Shown here one piece after another: positions 45,640 to 58,290 of a DNA stretch of 64,000 nucleotides. The stretch lies in NCBI RefSeq assembly GCF_000699445.3, contig NC_067197.1:12282152-12346151 (forward strand), read 5' to 3'. Each line of letters starts with the position of its first letter. The stretch's first letter is position 1. The notes under the pieces were generated by a model, which was not told the origin of the DNA, ran no database searches, and worked only from the letters and a program-made list of their open reading frames with translations. A program made the position numbers and the translations under genes. The stretch is from Schistosoma haematobium (taxonomy: Eukaryota; Platyhelminthes; Trematoda; Strigeidida; Schistosomatidae).

Positions 45640-46080
45640 TAATAGTTGAGATAATGAGTCAATTGAAGCTAGATCATCATGGAAAACATGGGAGCACTGG
45701 ACGGTCGTTTCGTCCTATTGCGGGACTCCCCAGTGGCATTGCGCATCCACGACCCCGCCTCGCTAGATCCGAACACAGGACGTATTAGTCTCTCACGCGA
45801 GCGCTTAACCACTAGACCAATGATCCGGCCGGCATCCAACGGTGTTAATTTCTAACTTCAACTCATCCACAAAATTGAGTAACACATCCACTATTGTCAT
45901 CAGTAAGTTACTATCTCATAACTGACCCGGTTAAACTCCACTGGTAACTGCTTCCCTTTAGAACTCCAGGATATACATCTTGAAGTCAGTCACTATTGAG
46001 CATATGTCGATTAGTATCAGAAAGGGTTATGTGGAGATTTTAGTCATCTCAATAGTTGAGATCATGAGTCCATTGACTTA
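45640..46080 (-). mobile_element. SINE-A in tandem form (one unit plus start of next)
   Basis: The tail motif (GTTGAGAT-ATGAGTC on the plus strand) appears at about 45645 and again at about 46055, with head, ribozyme and linker between, so the repeat unit is about 410 nt. Ribozyme: stem II perfect, GAAA and GTC present, but CTGAGGA reads CTGGGGA (core A to G). Shows that this family exists as a satellite-like array as well as single SINEs. Confidence 0.78.
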
Positions 46081-46308
46081 AATAATTTGGTTTTATTTCA
46101 TCTCTCATTCTACAGTATTTAATTTTTAATTCTTTGAATTATTATTATTTTTTCTCAAAGAAAAAAAACTGAATAAACCACATGATTTCATTTTAGAATT
46201 AGAGAAGTTTGTCTTTCATTGATTAAATCAGTTATTATTGAATAATTAATTTATTAAATTTCCTTATTTAAAGAAATCTACATGAACATTGAACTAGAAT
46301 ACTGTAAA

Positions 46309-46372
46309 TTATTTATTTACTTACTTACTTAGTTACACCTGTTACCCCTCGTGGAGAAGCATAGACCGCCTA
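46309..46372 (-). mobile_element. RTE 3' stub
   Basis: TTTACTTACTTACTTAG then ~40 nt matching the RTE 3' end (TACCCCTCGTGGAGAAGCAT). Extreme 5' truncation. Confidence 0.8.
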
Positions 46373-47107
46373 AGAATACTTTAAACGAATTCCTTTAAAT
46401 TGAGACAAAAGAAAACACCAGATGCTTTTTCTCCCCCAAGAAATATTTAACTAATATAATCAGAATATAAGGTTTACACAATGTGTTAAATAGATGTACT
46501 GATATTTGGAGTATTATACCAATAATTCTTTATCACAACTAACACCTAGTATTGATTTTTGTTAAAAAAAAAATAGCGATAGTTACTTTCAATCATTTTG
46601 TTCTACAATAATAATAGTAATAATAATAGCAGCAAAAAAGGAAGATTCTTAGAGAGAGAGAGAGAGAGAGGTTTTCATCGCCATTAAATTGATCTAAAAT
46701 ATGAAGGAGTTTATTTTAAAGGATAGACAGAGTTCTTCACTAGTGGAATATACTTTACATTCGTGTTTTTTTTAATTATCTTTCAAGTAGGGAGTATAAA
46801 TTTACAGATACAACTAAATGGAATAAGTATGTGTAAGTGTAAAAACTACAACAACAATTTAGTATTAGAGATTGTTTGGTGAAATTTACACATTTCTTTT
46901 CCTATCTTGGTCTCAATAGGAAATTAGATACATTATTTCGATAAGAAAATGATGAATGCTAATAAAAATCTTCGAAAGACTAAAAAACGATTTATTTTCT
47001 GGTCATGAGAATATGCACAACAAGTATGTAATTTTACAACAACAACAAAAAGAAACAACATGTAGAATAATTCCATACTTTTAATAAAAATGTAGATTAT
47101 GAAAAGA
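46373..47107. other. AT-rich region
   Basis: Contains (AG)n at about 46649-46670; nothing else recognised. Confidence 0.45.
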
Positions 47108-47325
47108 TGAATAATGGCTAGTAGTGGAATCCAAGATGCGTTTTTCTTCTTCTTTGGGACTCGTCAGCTGGATTTACCTGCATCGATCTTTGCTTATAAA
47201 GCTTGTGACTTAAGACAATATCGAGGCAATCTGCACAGGATGCAAATATGCCAAAAAGAGACTGATCAATTGCAGTCCTAAACAGCAATGGAAAGATACA
47301 GGAAACAACACTAAGTGAATGTAAA
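47108..47325 (-). mobile_element. Sm-alpha-type repeat with damaged hammerhead
   Basis: Minus strand at about 47120-47172: ATCCAG, CTGACGA, GTCCC followed by an A/G-rich stretch that no longer pairs, GAAA, then CGCATC and TTGGAT. Core bases are intact but stem II is lost. The flank (47168-47320) matches 26090-26235. Confidence 0.7.
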
Positions 47326-47719
47326 TTTATAGTCTTAATAACAATCTAATGATTTTACTGAAATTAGCTTTTATTATGGAAAATCATTGTAAAAATCAAA
47401 GGGTACACTGAAAACTATTCAGTAATATGCACTCATGAATGTATTCTAAAACTAAACGATTATTGCACGTACTTTTTGTTTCAATCGGTTTCTGTATCGA
47501 TATCTGTTTGAGCCTATAAAAATTCCTTAGTGAATTCTTTAGAAGCTAGAAGAAGGAAGGAAATGTTTCATCTAATCAATATTCAATATAAGCATGTTAT
47601 ATTCCGACGAGAATAATGAATGGTAACTTTTGGGATTCATTTATGGACCATTACTATACGTATATTTTTATCGTTTAATTGTTTAGTAACTAAATTATTC
47701 AAATTCATGTCCTTCTTAT
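47326..47719. other. AT-rich spacer
   Basis: Nothing recognised. Confidence 0.4.
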
Positions 47720-48175
47720 TATGAGCTTTATTTTGACCTATGAACTATTATTACACGATTTACCATACTTAAGTTATTCCCAGTTTATGAATTACAGTCT
47801 TCCACACTCACAGCCACTTTTAGCTAAATCTTATACAAAATGTTGTTTCCTATTTTATGGTACGATGTGGTCTGTTTGGTTGGTATATAAACCCAGTATG
47901 TTTGAAACAAATGATTCATATTGCAGAGGCTGAGATTTGTGTTCTCGACTTAACTAGCTGGGCTATGCAGGAAGCAGGACCGATAAGTACTCTAGATTGC
48001 TCGCACGGGTTTTATGCGTCACTGGTCTGATCGATAATCCACTGCTCTCTAGTTGGCGGTATCGTTACGTTATACATTAACAGGGCACACAGGCTACAAG
48101 TTATAACAACTATCCCCACAGTGGTGGTATCATTGCGTTATACATTAATAGGACACAGGGCACAATTCATAACAA
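47720..48175 (+). other. LTR-like segment with tandem 3' repeat (tentative)
   Basis: TATA-like GGTATATAAACCC (about 47880) begins a GC-richer stretch ending in two tandem ~65-nt units (GGTATCGTTACGTTATACAT and GGTATCATTGCGTTATACAT). Looks like an LTR promoter and R/U5 region. Boundaries unknown. A 70-codon ORF across it has no known domain. Confidence 0.3.
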
Positions 48176-49423
48176 AACACTTTGGAGAGTTCTAAAAAAT
48201 CGCAAATTATGTGACATATTCTATTGAGTAATTATCAATTTTGTTATTGATTTCGACATGCTTTTAGAAGCTTCCAGAATATCGTTATCATTAGTAAACC
48301 CAAAAATATCCTAGTTTTCTGCACTTAAACTAACCTTGGAATAAAAGCTTCTTTACATATTCTCCGCCTTAGGTTTTTTTTCAGGCCGAAATATAGAAAA
48401 AGTGTAGGGAAACAGAAAGCTATTAGAAAGTCAGTAGCATATCACTCAGTATCAGACAAATCAGCATTAATCCGTAACAAAAACCAGCTTTCATTTGAAT
48501 TAATCTTCTAAACACTTATTTTTACTGTGATATTTTAGAGTATCCAGTAACTGAGATCTTTGTATTAGACATTGGAATAGATGTTTAACTAGTGATAGAA
48601 TAATGGCAATGACTTTTAATATTTTGCATATAAGTCGTAACCTAGTATGAATTATCATTTAGTTAATGAATGAATCTTCGAACTATATCTTGATGGTATG
48701 ATTAAAAAAATTAGGATTGATAAGAAACTGCATGGCTTTGTATTGTATTCATGACGTAAACTAATAGGGAATGGTTTCTAATTTTGTATGTTGAAAGAAA
48801 ACTTTCAACCTAATTACATTAGTACTGGATGCAGTGAATAACATAGAATGTGTATGACGTGAAGATGTTGGATCAAATCATAACATTCATAAATATAATC
48901 TCCATATATTTGCTTCATAAACCCATAGCGTCTTTATGTTACTGTGTGTTTGCAAAAGGATATTACATCACAAATCAGGAATAGCCTATAAAATGATCCG
49001 TAAAATTCTAATAACAAACTTAGAAAAGAATTAATCAGTACTTAAATAAGAGAATGTTTATGCAGAACGTTTAAATTCAGAAACCGAATAATAGAAAACA
49101 ATGTTCTTTTTTCGAAACAACATTAATCTCCTTATTTTGGGGTTTTTCTTTATTACTTAACCTATATGTGTGCTAATCGATTAATACACATCACAGAAAC
49201 CTCAAGATCATTTTCGGTTCCATTCAAGGTTTAAATAATGACATAATATAACTGCCAAGTATTCAAACATGTTCTGATAATTTACATTTTTCCATAAATT
49301 CTAAGAAATGTTGGCAAAAAGAATTGTATTACAGGCAAGTTAATCAGAATTGAATGAATGACTTTCTTTTTAAACAAGCACTAGAAATATCATTGTATAG
49401 TGTTCAAAAAGTTTAACTTTTCT
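48176..49423. other. AT-rich non-coding region
   Basis: Nothing recognised. Confidence 0.45.
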
Positions 49424-49545
49424 AGTTAGCGTTTTTTTAGCAAGGTAGTTTTCTACGGGATGGGGTCGCTAACCCTATGCCCAACCCTCCTCCTTATCCG
49501 GGCTTGGGACCGGCAGTAGCCCCTGGAGGGGCTCCGGGCGTTGTT
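49424..49545 (-). mobile_element. RTE 5'-end module alone, well preserved
   Basis: Minus strand, 122 nt: CGCCCGGAGCCCCTCCAGGG, TACTGCCGGTCCCAAGCCCG and on to AAAAAACGCTAAC, matching the RTE 5' UTR closely. H1 is AGCCCC/GGGGCT, all pairs intact. Nothing of EN/RT follows, and it ends at the same place as 8278-8391. Confidence 0.8.
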
Positions 49546-50139
49546 CAAAGAGTGTGAAGTTAACGTAAATTTATTTCCTCTTATTATAGACTAGAAATGA
49601 TGGTGTTAAATATAACAAATATTAAATTCTTTTTGTGTAAAGGTAGTATATAACACGCAAATCAATCTAAAGTTCATCCATCCATCTAGCTAAACAGCAT
49701 TTCGGCACTTTAGCTTATACCAGTTCGTGATGAAAACCATAAATCTAGTTCCTAACCCTAACCACTAACTGTAAATCTTTATTCTAATTCCTCACACTGT
49801 TTTAAAACCCTCATTTAACCCTAGTTAGTAGGTGGACATTCCAAAGGTCACTTTAGCGTATCTCAAAAATCGTCTCACCGGAAAATTTAATACATTCATT
49901 ACGTGAAATCTCTATAATATTATTGTTTTCCCATAAACTATTCATTTACAAAAACTGTTTTCTAACTGAGTAGTGGAGGGCTCAAATGCATCCAAGTTAT
50001 TTCAATAATTGTTAAAGCTTATCTTTGTACTATAAGTTTACAGAATACATATGACTTTGATACTTGATTAGACTACAAATAGTTAAGTTTATTCCTGGAC
50101 TTCCTATCATATAGTAAACAACTATTTACCTTTGAGAAC
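49546..50139. other. AT-rich spacer
   Basis: Nothing recognised. Confidence 0.4.
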
Positions 50140-50830
50140 AATATAAATATAAGCAAACAATATTGTTTTCAATCAGATCTTCATTAGAACCTCATTATCT
50201 TCTAATATGCATGAAATTGTTAAATCAATCAAAACTATTTATAAGTCAATAATATCAGTAGAATAGATTACATGAGTTTACATAATAAGTAAAAAGTAAA
50301 GGTTGACATTCGGATAACAGATTAACCAGTTGTGATAAGAATAACAAAGGCTTGAATCTATGTTTCATGTTGGGAAATAGGTCAACGACTTGGAAAAATA
50401 GACATTGAAATAGCATTCATTAAAAAAACTATTAAAGTTACATAATAAGCAGTTTTTCAATAATTGTGAAACATACTTTTGGAAATAGGGGTGAGAAAAT
50501 AGCTGAATCAAGAGTATGGTAAATAATAATAACAGATGAAATTATTTGTTATGACTAATTCACTCTAGAAAGCTATAAGGGTTTTACAAATGTCTTATGA
50601 ATGCAAAGGCTTGAGTTGTGAGCTCGAATATCTATAGCTTCTGCTATATGTGAGAAACGAAACACATAAACACATAGGGTAAATTAGTATAATTAAATTA
50701 TTTCTATTAACTACATGGTCACTATCGATTAACTGTGATAGAAAGGGGCTGCGTATTGTTTTCATTGCACCCTTCCCAAACCATAAAGAGAGGTGTTAAT
50801 TAACTCGTTGACTCAGTTGTCTGGTTGCGC
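50140..50830 (+). repeat. family E, uninterrupted copy
   Basis: Same block order as 25170-26630 without the nested SINEs, down to GTGATAGAAAGGGGCTGCGT and CTCAGTTGTCTG. No coding capacity. Useful as the empty-site reference for the insertions in the other copy. Confidence 0.5.
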
Positions 50831-51699
50831 GCCCAATATAGCTCTATCAGCAGGAGCAGCTGAATTGATAGATGCACATGGACAAAGCGAAATAGGTAAC
50901 TTGTTCTTTCGTTGAGCAACCACCATAGGTCAGGTAAAAAAAATAATAGAGAGAGGTTAGTTCTACTAAAGGTCCTCTTCACTTCGTAAGTCAGTTTATA
51001 TCTCAATACTTCACTAGCTATATCTCTGTTGGATTAAAGCTTCAAGTATAGAGGTTTCTTACCAACCGTCGATACCAATATTTTTCTGTTCACTAATATC
51101 CATTATTGTTCACTTATACATGTTGTTCTGATTTACAATATTGGAAATTTCGAAATTTATATTTGATAGAATAAATGGAATGTGAGTAGCGATGGAACCC
51201 AGGACGCGTATTTCTTCCTATTTAGGACTCGCTAACTGGACACGCCTGCATCTCAGAGTTAATGTTCAGTTCGGGATTAAGTATCAAGAAAGCTATTTAT
51301 TAAATATATATGATTTATTACGAATAACCTGACAAGTTCGAAGTATTCCACCGTTTGAATAATAAGTCTGTAATTTAGTACAAATGATCATATGAGGAAC
51401 TCCCTTATTTTTTATAATTAAGTGTTCACCAGTTGATAGCTAGATAATAATCAATATATATTCTATTTGTTCCTTGTACTGATTGAATTCAGTTGATAAA
51501 ATTAGCAAACCTGGATTCTCCTATTCCAAAAGTGAGTAGTTATTAATACGTAAGGACAATCTGAAGAAAATGTACTCTATAAACGACCCAAAAAGTACTC
51601 AATCCGGAAATCAAGAAAGTTTAATAATTGCTACCCTATTATGATAGTAATGAATAAAGTAAGTGCATATAAGGAATATACAATAATAAAAGCGACAGT
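50831..51699. other. AT-rich region with one hammerhead relic
   Basis: Apart from the ribozyme relic at 51190-51245, nothing recognised. Confidence 0.4.
51190..51245 (-). ncRNA. degraded Sm-alpha hammerhead
   Basis: Minus strand: GTCCAG, TTAGCGA for CTGACGA, stem II GTCCTAAATAGGAA, GAAA, TACGCGTC and CTGGGT. GAAA and stem I remain, but the CUGA turn is destroyed. Confidence 0.7.
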
Positions 51700-52175
51700 T
51701 CATAGTCTTTTTGTGGCTCTAGATTTGACTCCATTTGGATCGTTTCTGATTGCTATCGAGATATACATATCGCCAATTCTCGTATATAATCATCGACTTA
51801 AATCACATTGGTGAATAATGGAATCAGATAAGTCAAATACGAGAATGGATTTCGAATATGTATATTTTGTACAACCGTTGATCGGAACAGACAATCAGGA
51901 TGACAGAGAGAAGATAGAGAAGGGGGGAGAGAGAAAAGCGAAACTAAATGACACGCAGTGGTAAAGATGAGTGTCAACTCAATTTCACCAATCGTGAATC
52001 GATATTTATAGTAATACAAAAATAAGTTACAGATATTTGATGAATAGGATAAGAAGTGCACACGTAAACACTCATATGAAAACAGTCAATGTTGATCAGT
52101 GAATAATTAACCGGGTCAAAATGGAGGTTGAAGAGAATGCATATATTGGTTTGTCCAGAAGCTACAATAAGCTAT
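51700..52175 (-). repeat. family F repeat, inverted relative to the 44-kb copy
   Basis: See 43882-44357. It shares the 87-codon accidental ORF with only two residue changes visible, so the two copies are young or gene-converted. They lie 7.5 kb apart in opposite orientation, so they are not the two ends of one LTR element. Confidence 0.55.
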
Positions 52176-52439
52176 GTGGATTCGACATAGGACCAACCAT
52201 TACAGTCTCTTATTTCCAGTAGTACGATTTTAAAGGAATATTTTATTTCATCTTAATTCGGTACCAAGTAGTCTGATTAATAAATGCCAATATTTTATGT
52301 TAAGCTACTTTAAGTTCATTAAAACATTAAAGTGTTTCGTGGAATTATCATCCTGAACTGGGAAAGAACCCTATGCTTATAGCTGAGCTATAAAGTTTTA
52401 ATAAAATTTAATTATCAAAATGTCATTATTCTTTTATCC

Positions 52440-52750
52440 GGTCAGAATGTGGATTGTGGAGATTGTAATAATTTTAATATTTGAATTCATGAATCAATCC
52501 AAGCTAGACCACTATGGAAAACCTGGAAGCACTGGATGGCCATTTTGTCCTAGTGTCGAACTCCCCATCAATACATCCACAATCCCGCACGTAGGATTCG
52601 AACTCAGGACCTTCAGTTTCGTGTGTGAACTCTTAACCTTTAGACTACTGAGCCAGTATCAAATAATGTTAATGTCTAACTTCCTTCGATCTATGAATGT
52701 CTGCACAACTATTCATCCATTGTCTGAGATAGATACCTGTCTTTATCTAA
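52440..52750 (-). mobile_element. SINE-A copy with linker
   Basis: Minus strand: linker, head with A box and B box (GAGTTCGAATCC), hammerhead with GACAAAA for GACGAAA and damaged CTGAGGA, tail. The plus-strand ORF over it is accidental. Confidence 0.75.
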
Positions 52751-53208
52751 CAACTATTAAAATAATTGTCTTTAACTACTAGATCTGATCGTATAACTTA
52801 ACTATATTTTCTGTGTTCAATAAAATAGAAAGTAAAGCCCACATTCATTCATCAAATAGAAAGAATATAATCAATTAACAAGTAGAATAATTTATCATTA
52901 AAGCACTAATTAGAAATATTTCAGTCTATTTCTTTTAATCAACCAAATAGTTATTTATACAATACTCACTCACTCACTCACTTACTCACTTACTAACTTT
53001 AAAAGAATCCTCTTAAAACATCAATCTAGAATGATAAACTATGTACTTATTCTTCATAAGTAAAGTATTCAATGAAGTTCTTTATTCTTTTTGAATAAAA
53101 AGTACACATCATTTTGTTTTATTCACAGGAAGTTGAATATTATTTGTATAAATTAAAACACTAGAAGTTTTATAATCATTTATTTTATTTAATCAATGTG
53201 TCATTTAT
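52751..53208. other. AT-rich spacer
   Basis: (CTCA)n words at about 52968-52990; nothing else recognised. Confidence 0.4.
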
Positions 53209-53220
53209 ATGGACTATTTA

Positions 53221-53425
53221 AATGATAATAATAATAATAATAACAATAGTAATAATACTAATAATAGTAATAGTAATAATAATAATAATAGTAGAAATTG
53301 TATTTCAAATTACTATTACTATTATTACCATTACCATCACTATTACTATTATTATTACTATTACTATTATCATTATTATTATTATTACCATTATTATAAT
53401 TATTACTGTCATTATTACGAAATAA
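53221..53425. repeat. (AAT)n / (ATT)n imperfect inverted repeat
   Basis: About 70 nt of AAT/AGT/AAC triplets, a 23-nt centre (GTAGAAATTGTATTTCAAAT), then about 110 nt of ATT/ACT triplets. The two arms are complementary in register and can form a long hairpin. ORFs of poly-N, poly-Y and poly-I through it are artefacts. Confidence 0.85.
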
Positions 53426-53730
53426 TAAATTACCTTACTCTGTAAATTACCCCAACTTAATAATAGAATTGGAAGTTTTCAATTGTGTTAATATCATACT
53501 TGTTATCTATCCTAATTAGAACAGGATAGAATATGAAATAATATTTGAATTCAATATGATATTTGTTGAGCATAAAATTTGTTTATTTCAATATGATATT
53601 TATTTAACATGATATGCTTTTGTATGAATTTTATATAATACTCATTCAGTATTTGTATTGTATTGATTCAGTGAAAAAAATTATTATTGTATTCACCTCT
53701 ATTTTAGTTAGATATTGATATTATGATCAG

Positions 53731-54410
53731 AATAGGGGGCTGTTGAGATTATAGTAATTTTACTAGTTGGATCTGTAGTGACTCACATTTATCACGAAAA
53801 CACGACTGGTTTAGTAAAAACAATTATTATTATAACCAACTGTACCAGTGTTTGTTTTAACGTGCTTTTGTTTGACTGTGCTAATGACAGCTATTTTGTG
53901 CTTCCATTCTTATACTCACACTTTTGATTGTAACTTCGCGCGAATTCGGTTACGTTCTGTAACCAAGCTTGTATCCTGGCACGATCTCGGTATCCTTTCG
54001 ATGCCACGAGATCGCCAGCAAATATAACTCGACTTGGTCCATTACTTGCCTTCTGGTATTTGGCTTCTCGGAGATTTTATGGGTTTCTTTGGTTACGTCC
54101 AACCTTCGCCTTCTGATTTATCTGGCACGTGTTTCTTGGTAGCGGTGTTCATAGTTAATCTCAACTCGACTCCACGCTACAGATCTATGAGTTAATCCAA
54201 GCTAGACCAATATTGAGAACCTGGAAGGACTGAATGGATATTTTGTCCCAGTATGGAACTTCTTGGGAGTGCGTCCACAATCCCGCAGGCGGGATTCGAA
54301 CACAAGACCTACAATCAGGTGCGTGAATGCTTAACATCCAGACCATTGAGCCGGTGTCCAACAGTGTTAATGTCTAACTTCCATCGATCCATGAATAGCT
54401 GTGCAATTAC
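53731..54410 (-). mobile_element. SINE-A copy split by a solo LTR
   Basis: The tail side (53731-53773) and the rest (54186-54410, tail, degraded ribozyme, head with GTTCGAATCC) flank the LTR at 53774-54181. Joining at GATC gives an uninterrupted SINE. Ribozyme core is mutated. Confidence 0.82.
53774..54181. mobile_element. solo LTR (family L2), TSD GATC
   Basis: 408 nt starting TGTAGTGACTC and ending CACGCTACA, flanked by GATC on both sides (53770-53773 and 54182-54185). The TGTAG...CTACA termini match the LTRs at 57.8-62.7 kb but the interior does not, so it is a different family. Insertion in a SINE makes the boundaries certain. Confidence 0.85.
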
Positions 54411-54802
54411 TAGGTGGCCTGCTTGAGCATCTGGGCTACCTGTTACTGCCATCTAAATATTTTGACAAGTTATTTATTTTTGTTTTTTTTAATATATCAT
54501 TATGTCTATTAATCGCATAACCTATCCTGGTGTATTTCTGAAAAGTGTACAACCTTTCGTTGTCAAAGTTACAAAAAGCTCAATAAGAGATAATGTGGTC
54601 GCTGGCAATATGCAGAGAAAAGAATATACATTATTCAGATGTTAATTTACTGGACTGCTAATATCTAACTGGCGATCACTCAATATTTATCGTCAGGATC
54701 GACCAAGAAGAAAGAAACAGAAACTTGTTGAAATACTTTGTGCTGAGAATTCTATATTGTACCAAAAATATAATATTGGATAAAGCTTATAATAATAATC
54801 AT
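54411..54802. other. probable insertion between SINE-A linker parts
   Basis: In the copy at 52440-52750 the two flanking linker pieces are adjacent. Here about 390 nt of unrelated AT-rich sequence separate them. Not identified. Confidence 0.35.
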
Positions 54803-54920
54803 TCAATCATTGTCTGAGGTAGATACTTGTCTCCATTTGACAAGGATTGGACTCCAGTTACTGGTGAGTAAATCATGATTATGATCCGAATGGGGTTTGT
54901 GGAGGTGGTCTAGATTACAT
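54803..54920 (-). mobile_element. SINE-A linker/tail piece
   Basis: ATTGTCTGAGGTAGATACTTG, ACTCCAGTTACTGG-like words and GGGGTTTGTGGAGGTGGTCT on the plus strand; continues the split copy above. Confidence 0.5.
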
Positions 54921-57815
54921 AGATTCATGAATTCGACTATTAAATAGATACGATATTCATTGATGAATCACGAATGTCAGTACAATCTGTATATAAATGT
55001 ATTTATTTGGTTATGAAGTAATCTTCGAAGATTGCTACCTTGTTTTTCCTTTGTATGAATCATTCTTCTTATTTTTATTTGCATTTTTGTATACTTGTTT
55101 CGCTTTTGGTTTGCCTGTAGTGATTACTACTTAATTGCTTCTGATTTCTGAATTGTAACCAACTCCATGATGTCACTGTACCCTTTAATAACTGATTTAT
55201 TTTCGCTTTAGTGAACGTTGACTGTTTGTGGTTACCATTTTGCATTACTGTGCTTCGGTTGTGGTCCTGTAGGCTGATAGTTTTTATTCTACATTGTTGA
55301 CATTGAAGGGCATTCTCCGGGTTTTAGGAACTTTTATTACTGATAATTGGTAATCATTTCAGTGATTTTTGCATTTCTTGTATGATTCTCATTTGACCGT
55401 TGATTACTCACCCTTGGAGCAAATTAAAATTGACCCACCATTTCTCTTAGGGTAAATAATGTTCCTTGACTGATAAGAATCATTTTCTTTCTGTGATAAT
55501 TATGTTTATTACCCAGAGTCTACCTCCATTGGAAAAGTATTTTCCAGATATATTGAGTTTAGTCTGTACTTACATTTTTCCCAATAGTACCTCTTGTGTA
55601 AATACTTATACGTCTATCACGTATTTTAAGTAATTCATTGGCCACTGTTGTTTTTGGTGTATTCAAACTCGAATAAGAGCAACTGGACAAAGCAAACAGC
55701 ATGTGTGCACTGGAATTCATTGGATTTCTGGATTTCAGACTATTCTTGTATGACCACTAAGTGTGTCATTTCAGTCCAATCACGTATTTTATGACTGCAT
55801 GCAAGTATATTTCCTTCCATCTATCATCGATAGGCACATGGCACCTAATCCCGTAAATGTAATTATTCAATTCTTGTACCGTACATTTCCATACTCATAC
55901 GTATATTTCTGATATTTATATGTTTATCTGCTCGCTTCAATTTTATCCACTGTTTATTTGGGTATATAAACTAAGTCACTACTCAATGCCTTTCGCTCAG
56001 GCCAAGAATCTACGTTACATACATTTTCATTCCTATGGGATATCTACTCACATACGAAGGTTGAGATGATATATATTCTTAACTAAATTCTTATCCGATT
56101 ATTAATTTTGCTTTTTGTAAATGTGTTAACGAATCCATGTCAAGCAAATCAAGATCCATATTTCAACCGAAGTCAGATGTGTCACAATAAACTAGTAAGT
56201 CCGACTATGTAGAAAATCCAGGTAACGAATTCCACTCAAATTTCCAACACAACACAGACAATCCAACTTTTCATATTTTAGACCTACGGATGTAATGTAG
56301 ACGGTTACATGTTTGACTGCAAGACGAGACATAACCTCTCACAACAAAGTGATATCCTGACGTACGTACAAAAATCCGCCTACTGATGTCCTAGACAGTT
56401 ATACCTCTAAAACAGACTCAGTCTACAAACACCGTATTACAGGTATCAATCATTCGATTATGTATTAAATATTCTATTAATACAAGTTCGTGTGTTATTA
56501 GATAATGATGACATTATCGGATTTACACAGTTAAAATACTCACTCATTGGATCATTATGTCTATAATTATAATTAGTTACTCCACGGACTCTTTTAAGTA
56601 TCAGTATTTAACGACATAAATATCTTCCTGCCTAAAGTGGACCTGTCTCATATTTGCATGTGTAATGTTTCGCTTTATGTTATTATGTTTTTATTAATAT
56701 AATTAAAAAAATCTTTGTGGTACATTATACCATATACATATTTTTTATTCGTTTATACCTCACTTGCAAACACATCTTTATGTGCTAATCTTTTTTATCC
56801 AAGCACTCACTCAACAGTAGCGGAAACTTGCATATGTAAAAGTGCAATCCGTATTTATTTTCCCAGGAAAATGTATCAGGATATTTAGTTTTGAGCTTGT
56901 CTATCAAATATAGACTAACATTTATGGCACTACAGATTTTTTCGTACGATATTCACAATATTACTGGCAATGCTAAGTGTAAGATCCTTTATGGATGTTT
57001 TGTGAGATTCCGCATAAATATTCCGTCCACTCAGACACCATTTTAATTTAACTTGTTGCTTTATTTTTAAATCTGAAGCTATTCTTCTTGATCCTTTAAG
57101 ATGTACATTCCTTTGGTCTTTTGATTCCAAGTGAGACGGTTGCCATTTACATTTTATTATGGTTTTTTTTACTCTACTACTAAATTTCTATGATTCTAAA
57201 TCTACGTTTCCATTTGACATTTCGGTTATAACGTTGAGGTGTTGCTTCTCTCCCTCTTTTGGTTGTGTTACTTAAACTGACTAAAACTGAGCATTTTTTT
57301 GATTATGAATTATAGTAAATATCCAGAACTGAAAACGCTCATTGCTGCATAAAGTAATTAAACTTTCGGTTCTTAATGCTCTTTGTGACTGATGTTTTCA
57401 TTATCTTTAGAACAGACCGTATGTGATCTGTTTGAAGAGGACAGAACAATATTCATGTACTAATAGAAACTTTTATTTTTGGAACTGATAATTACCATAT
57501 ATCTCCCAATAATTTATCTACTTAACGTTATTTAGATTTGATCATTTCAGTTTGTTGAACGATTGTTGATTAAATAACTTGATGGTAACATTTATTTCGA
57601 TATTAACTCACATTTACATTTAAAACTTAATGCAGAACTTTCTTTTATCCAAGAACAAGCATTTCAATTAACCTCCACAGTGATTACTGATTCTAAAGAT
57701 CTTTAATTTAGCACTGACGGAAAGTACTAAAATTCATCTCGCGGACACGTTCATTAGTACTAGTGAGATCAACAAGCCATAACATCCTTAAACAATTCGT
57801 TCGGTTCAGTGAATC
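54921..57815. other. 2.9 kb unidentified, LTR-like promoter near 55.95 kb
   Basis: No gene recognised. GGGTATATAAACTAAG (about 55960) resembles the TATA regions at 47880 and 31240 and may mark another LTR. The 66-codon minus ORF at 56930-57130 has no known domain. Confidence 0.35.
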
Positions 57816-58208
57816 TGTAGTGGCATTGGGCCCTAATACGAGAAAGGGTGGGAAACAGACATTCAACATTTAACACAGAGAAAAACCTAACGATGGAGAG
57901 TGCGGAAAGAATTAATTTAATTAATTGGAGTTGATCGTATGGCATGGCTCGGTCACGCAGGCGTGGTCCCTGCTGAACGTTACCTTATATCTTTCATTCA
58001 TAGTAAATATAATGTTCTATTTCTAGCCTAAGTTTGTTCTCTATTGTGTATTGGTAATTGTTACGATGTAGTGAGTTGGTGTAGACGATGATGTGACTTC
58101 CACGTAAGATCTTATAGATTAGGCAGTTATATCATGACAAATCTACAATTACAGGATCAGGTCTGTTATTAGAGCAGTACTAATATCATAGTAGACCATA
58201 ATTCTTCA
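57816..58208 (+). mobile_element. old LTR (family L3)
   Basis: Starts TGTAGTGGCATTGGG, ends CATAATTCTTCA. It aligns along its whole length with the 416-nt LTRs at 59031 and 62247 but has many substitutions and small deletions (393 nt). A leader-like region and gag fragment follow, so it may be the 5' LTR of the element into which the younger copy jumped. Confidence 0.8.
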
Positions 58209-58290
58209 AATCTCTACCAGCCACATAAATTATGCTTTGGGTCACACCCAAAAATAACCACTATTCTGATCTTGTGTTTGTGTGGTGTTT

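Noticed and set aside
53209..53445. Asn/Tyr/Ile homopolymer ORFs
   Set aside because: Triplet microsatellite read in three frames.
1623..54920. True tRNA genes at the A/B-box segments
   Set aside because: They lack a complete cloverleaf and are followed by ribozyme and SINE tail; they are SINE promoters.
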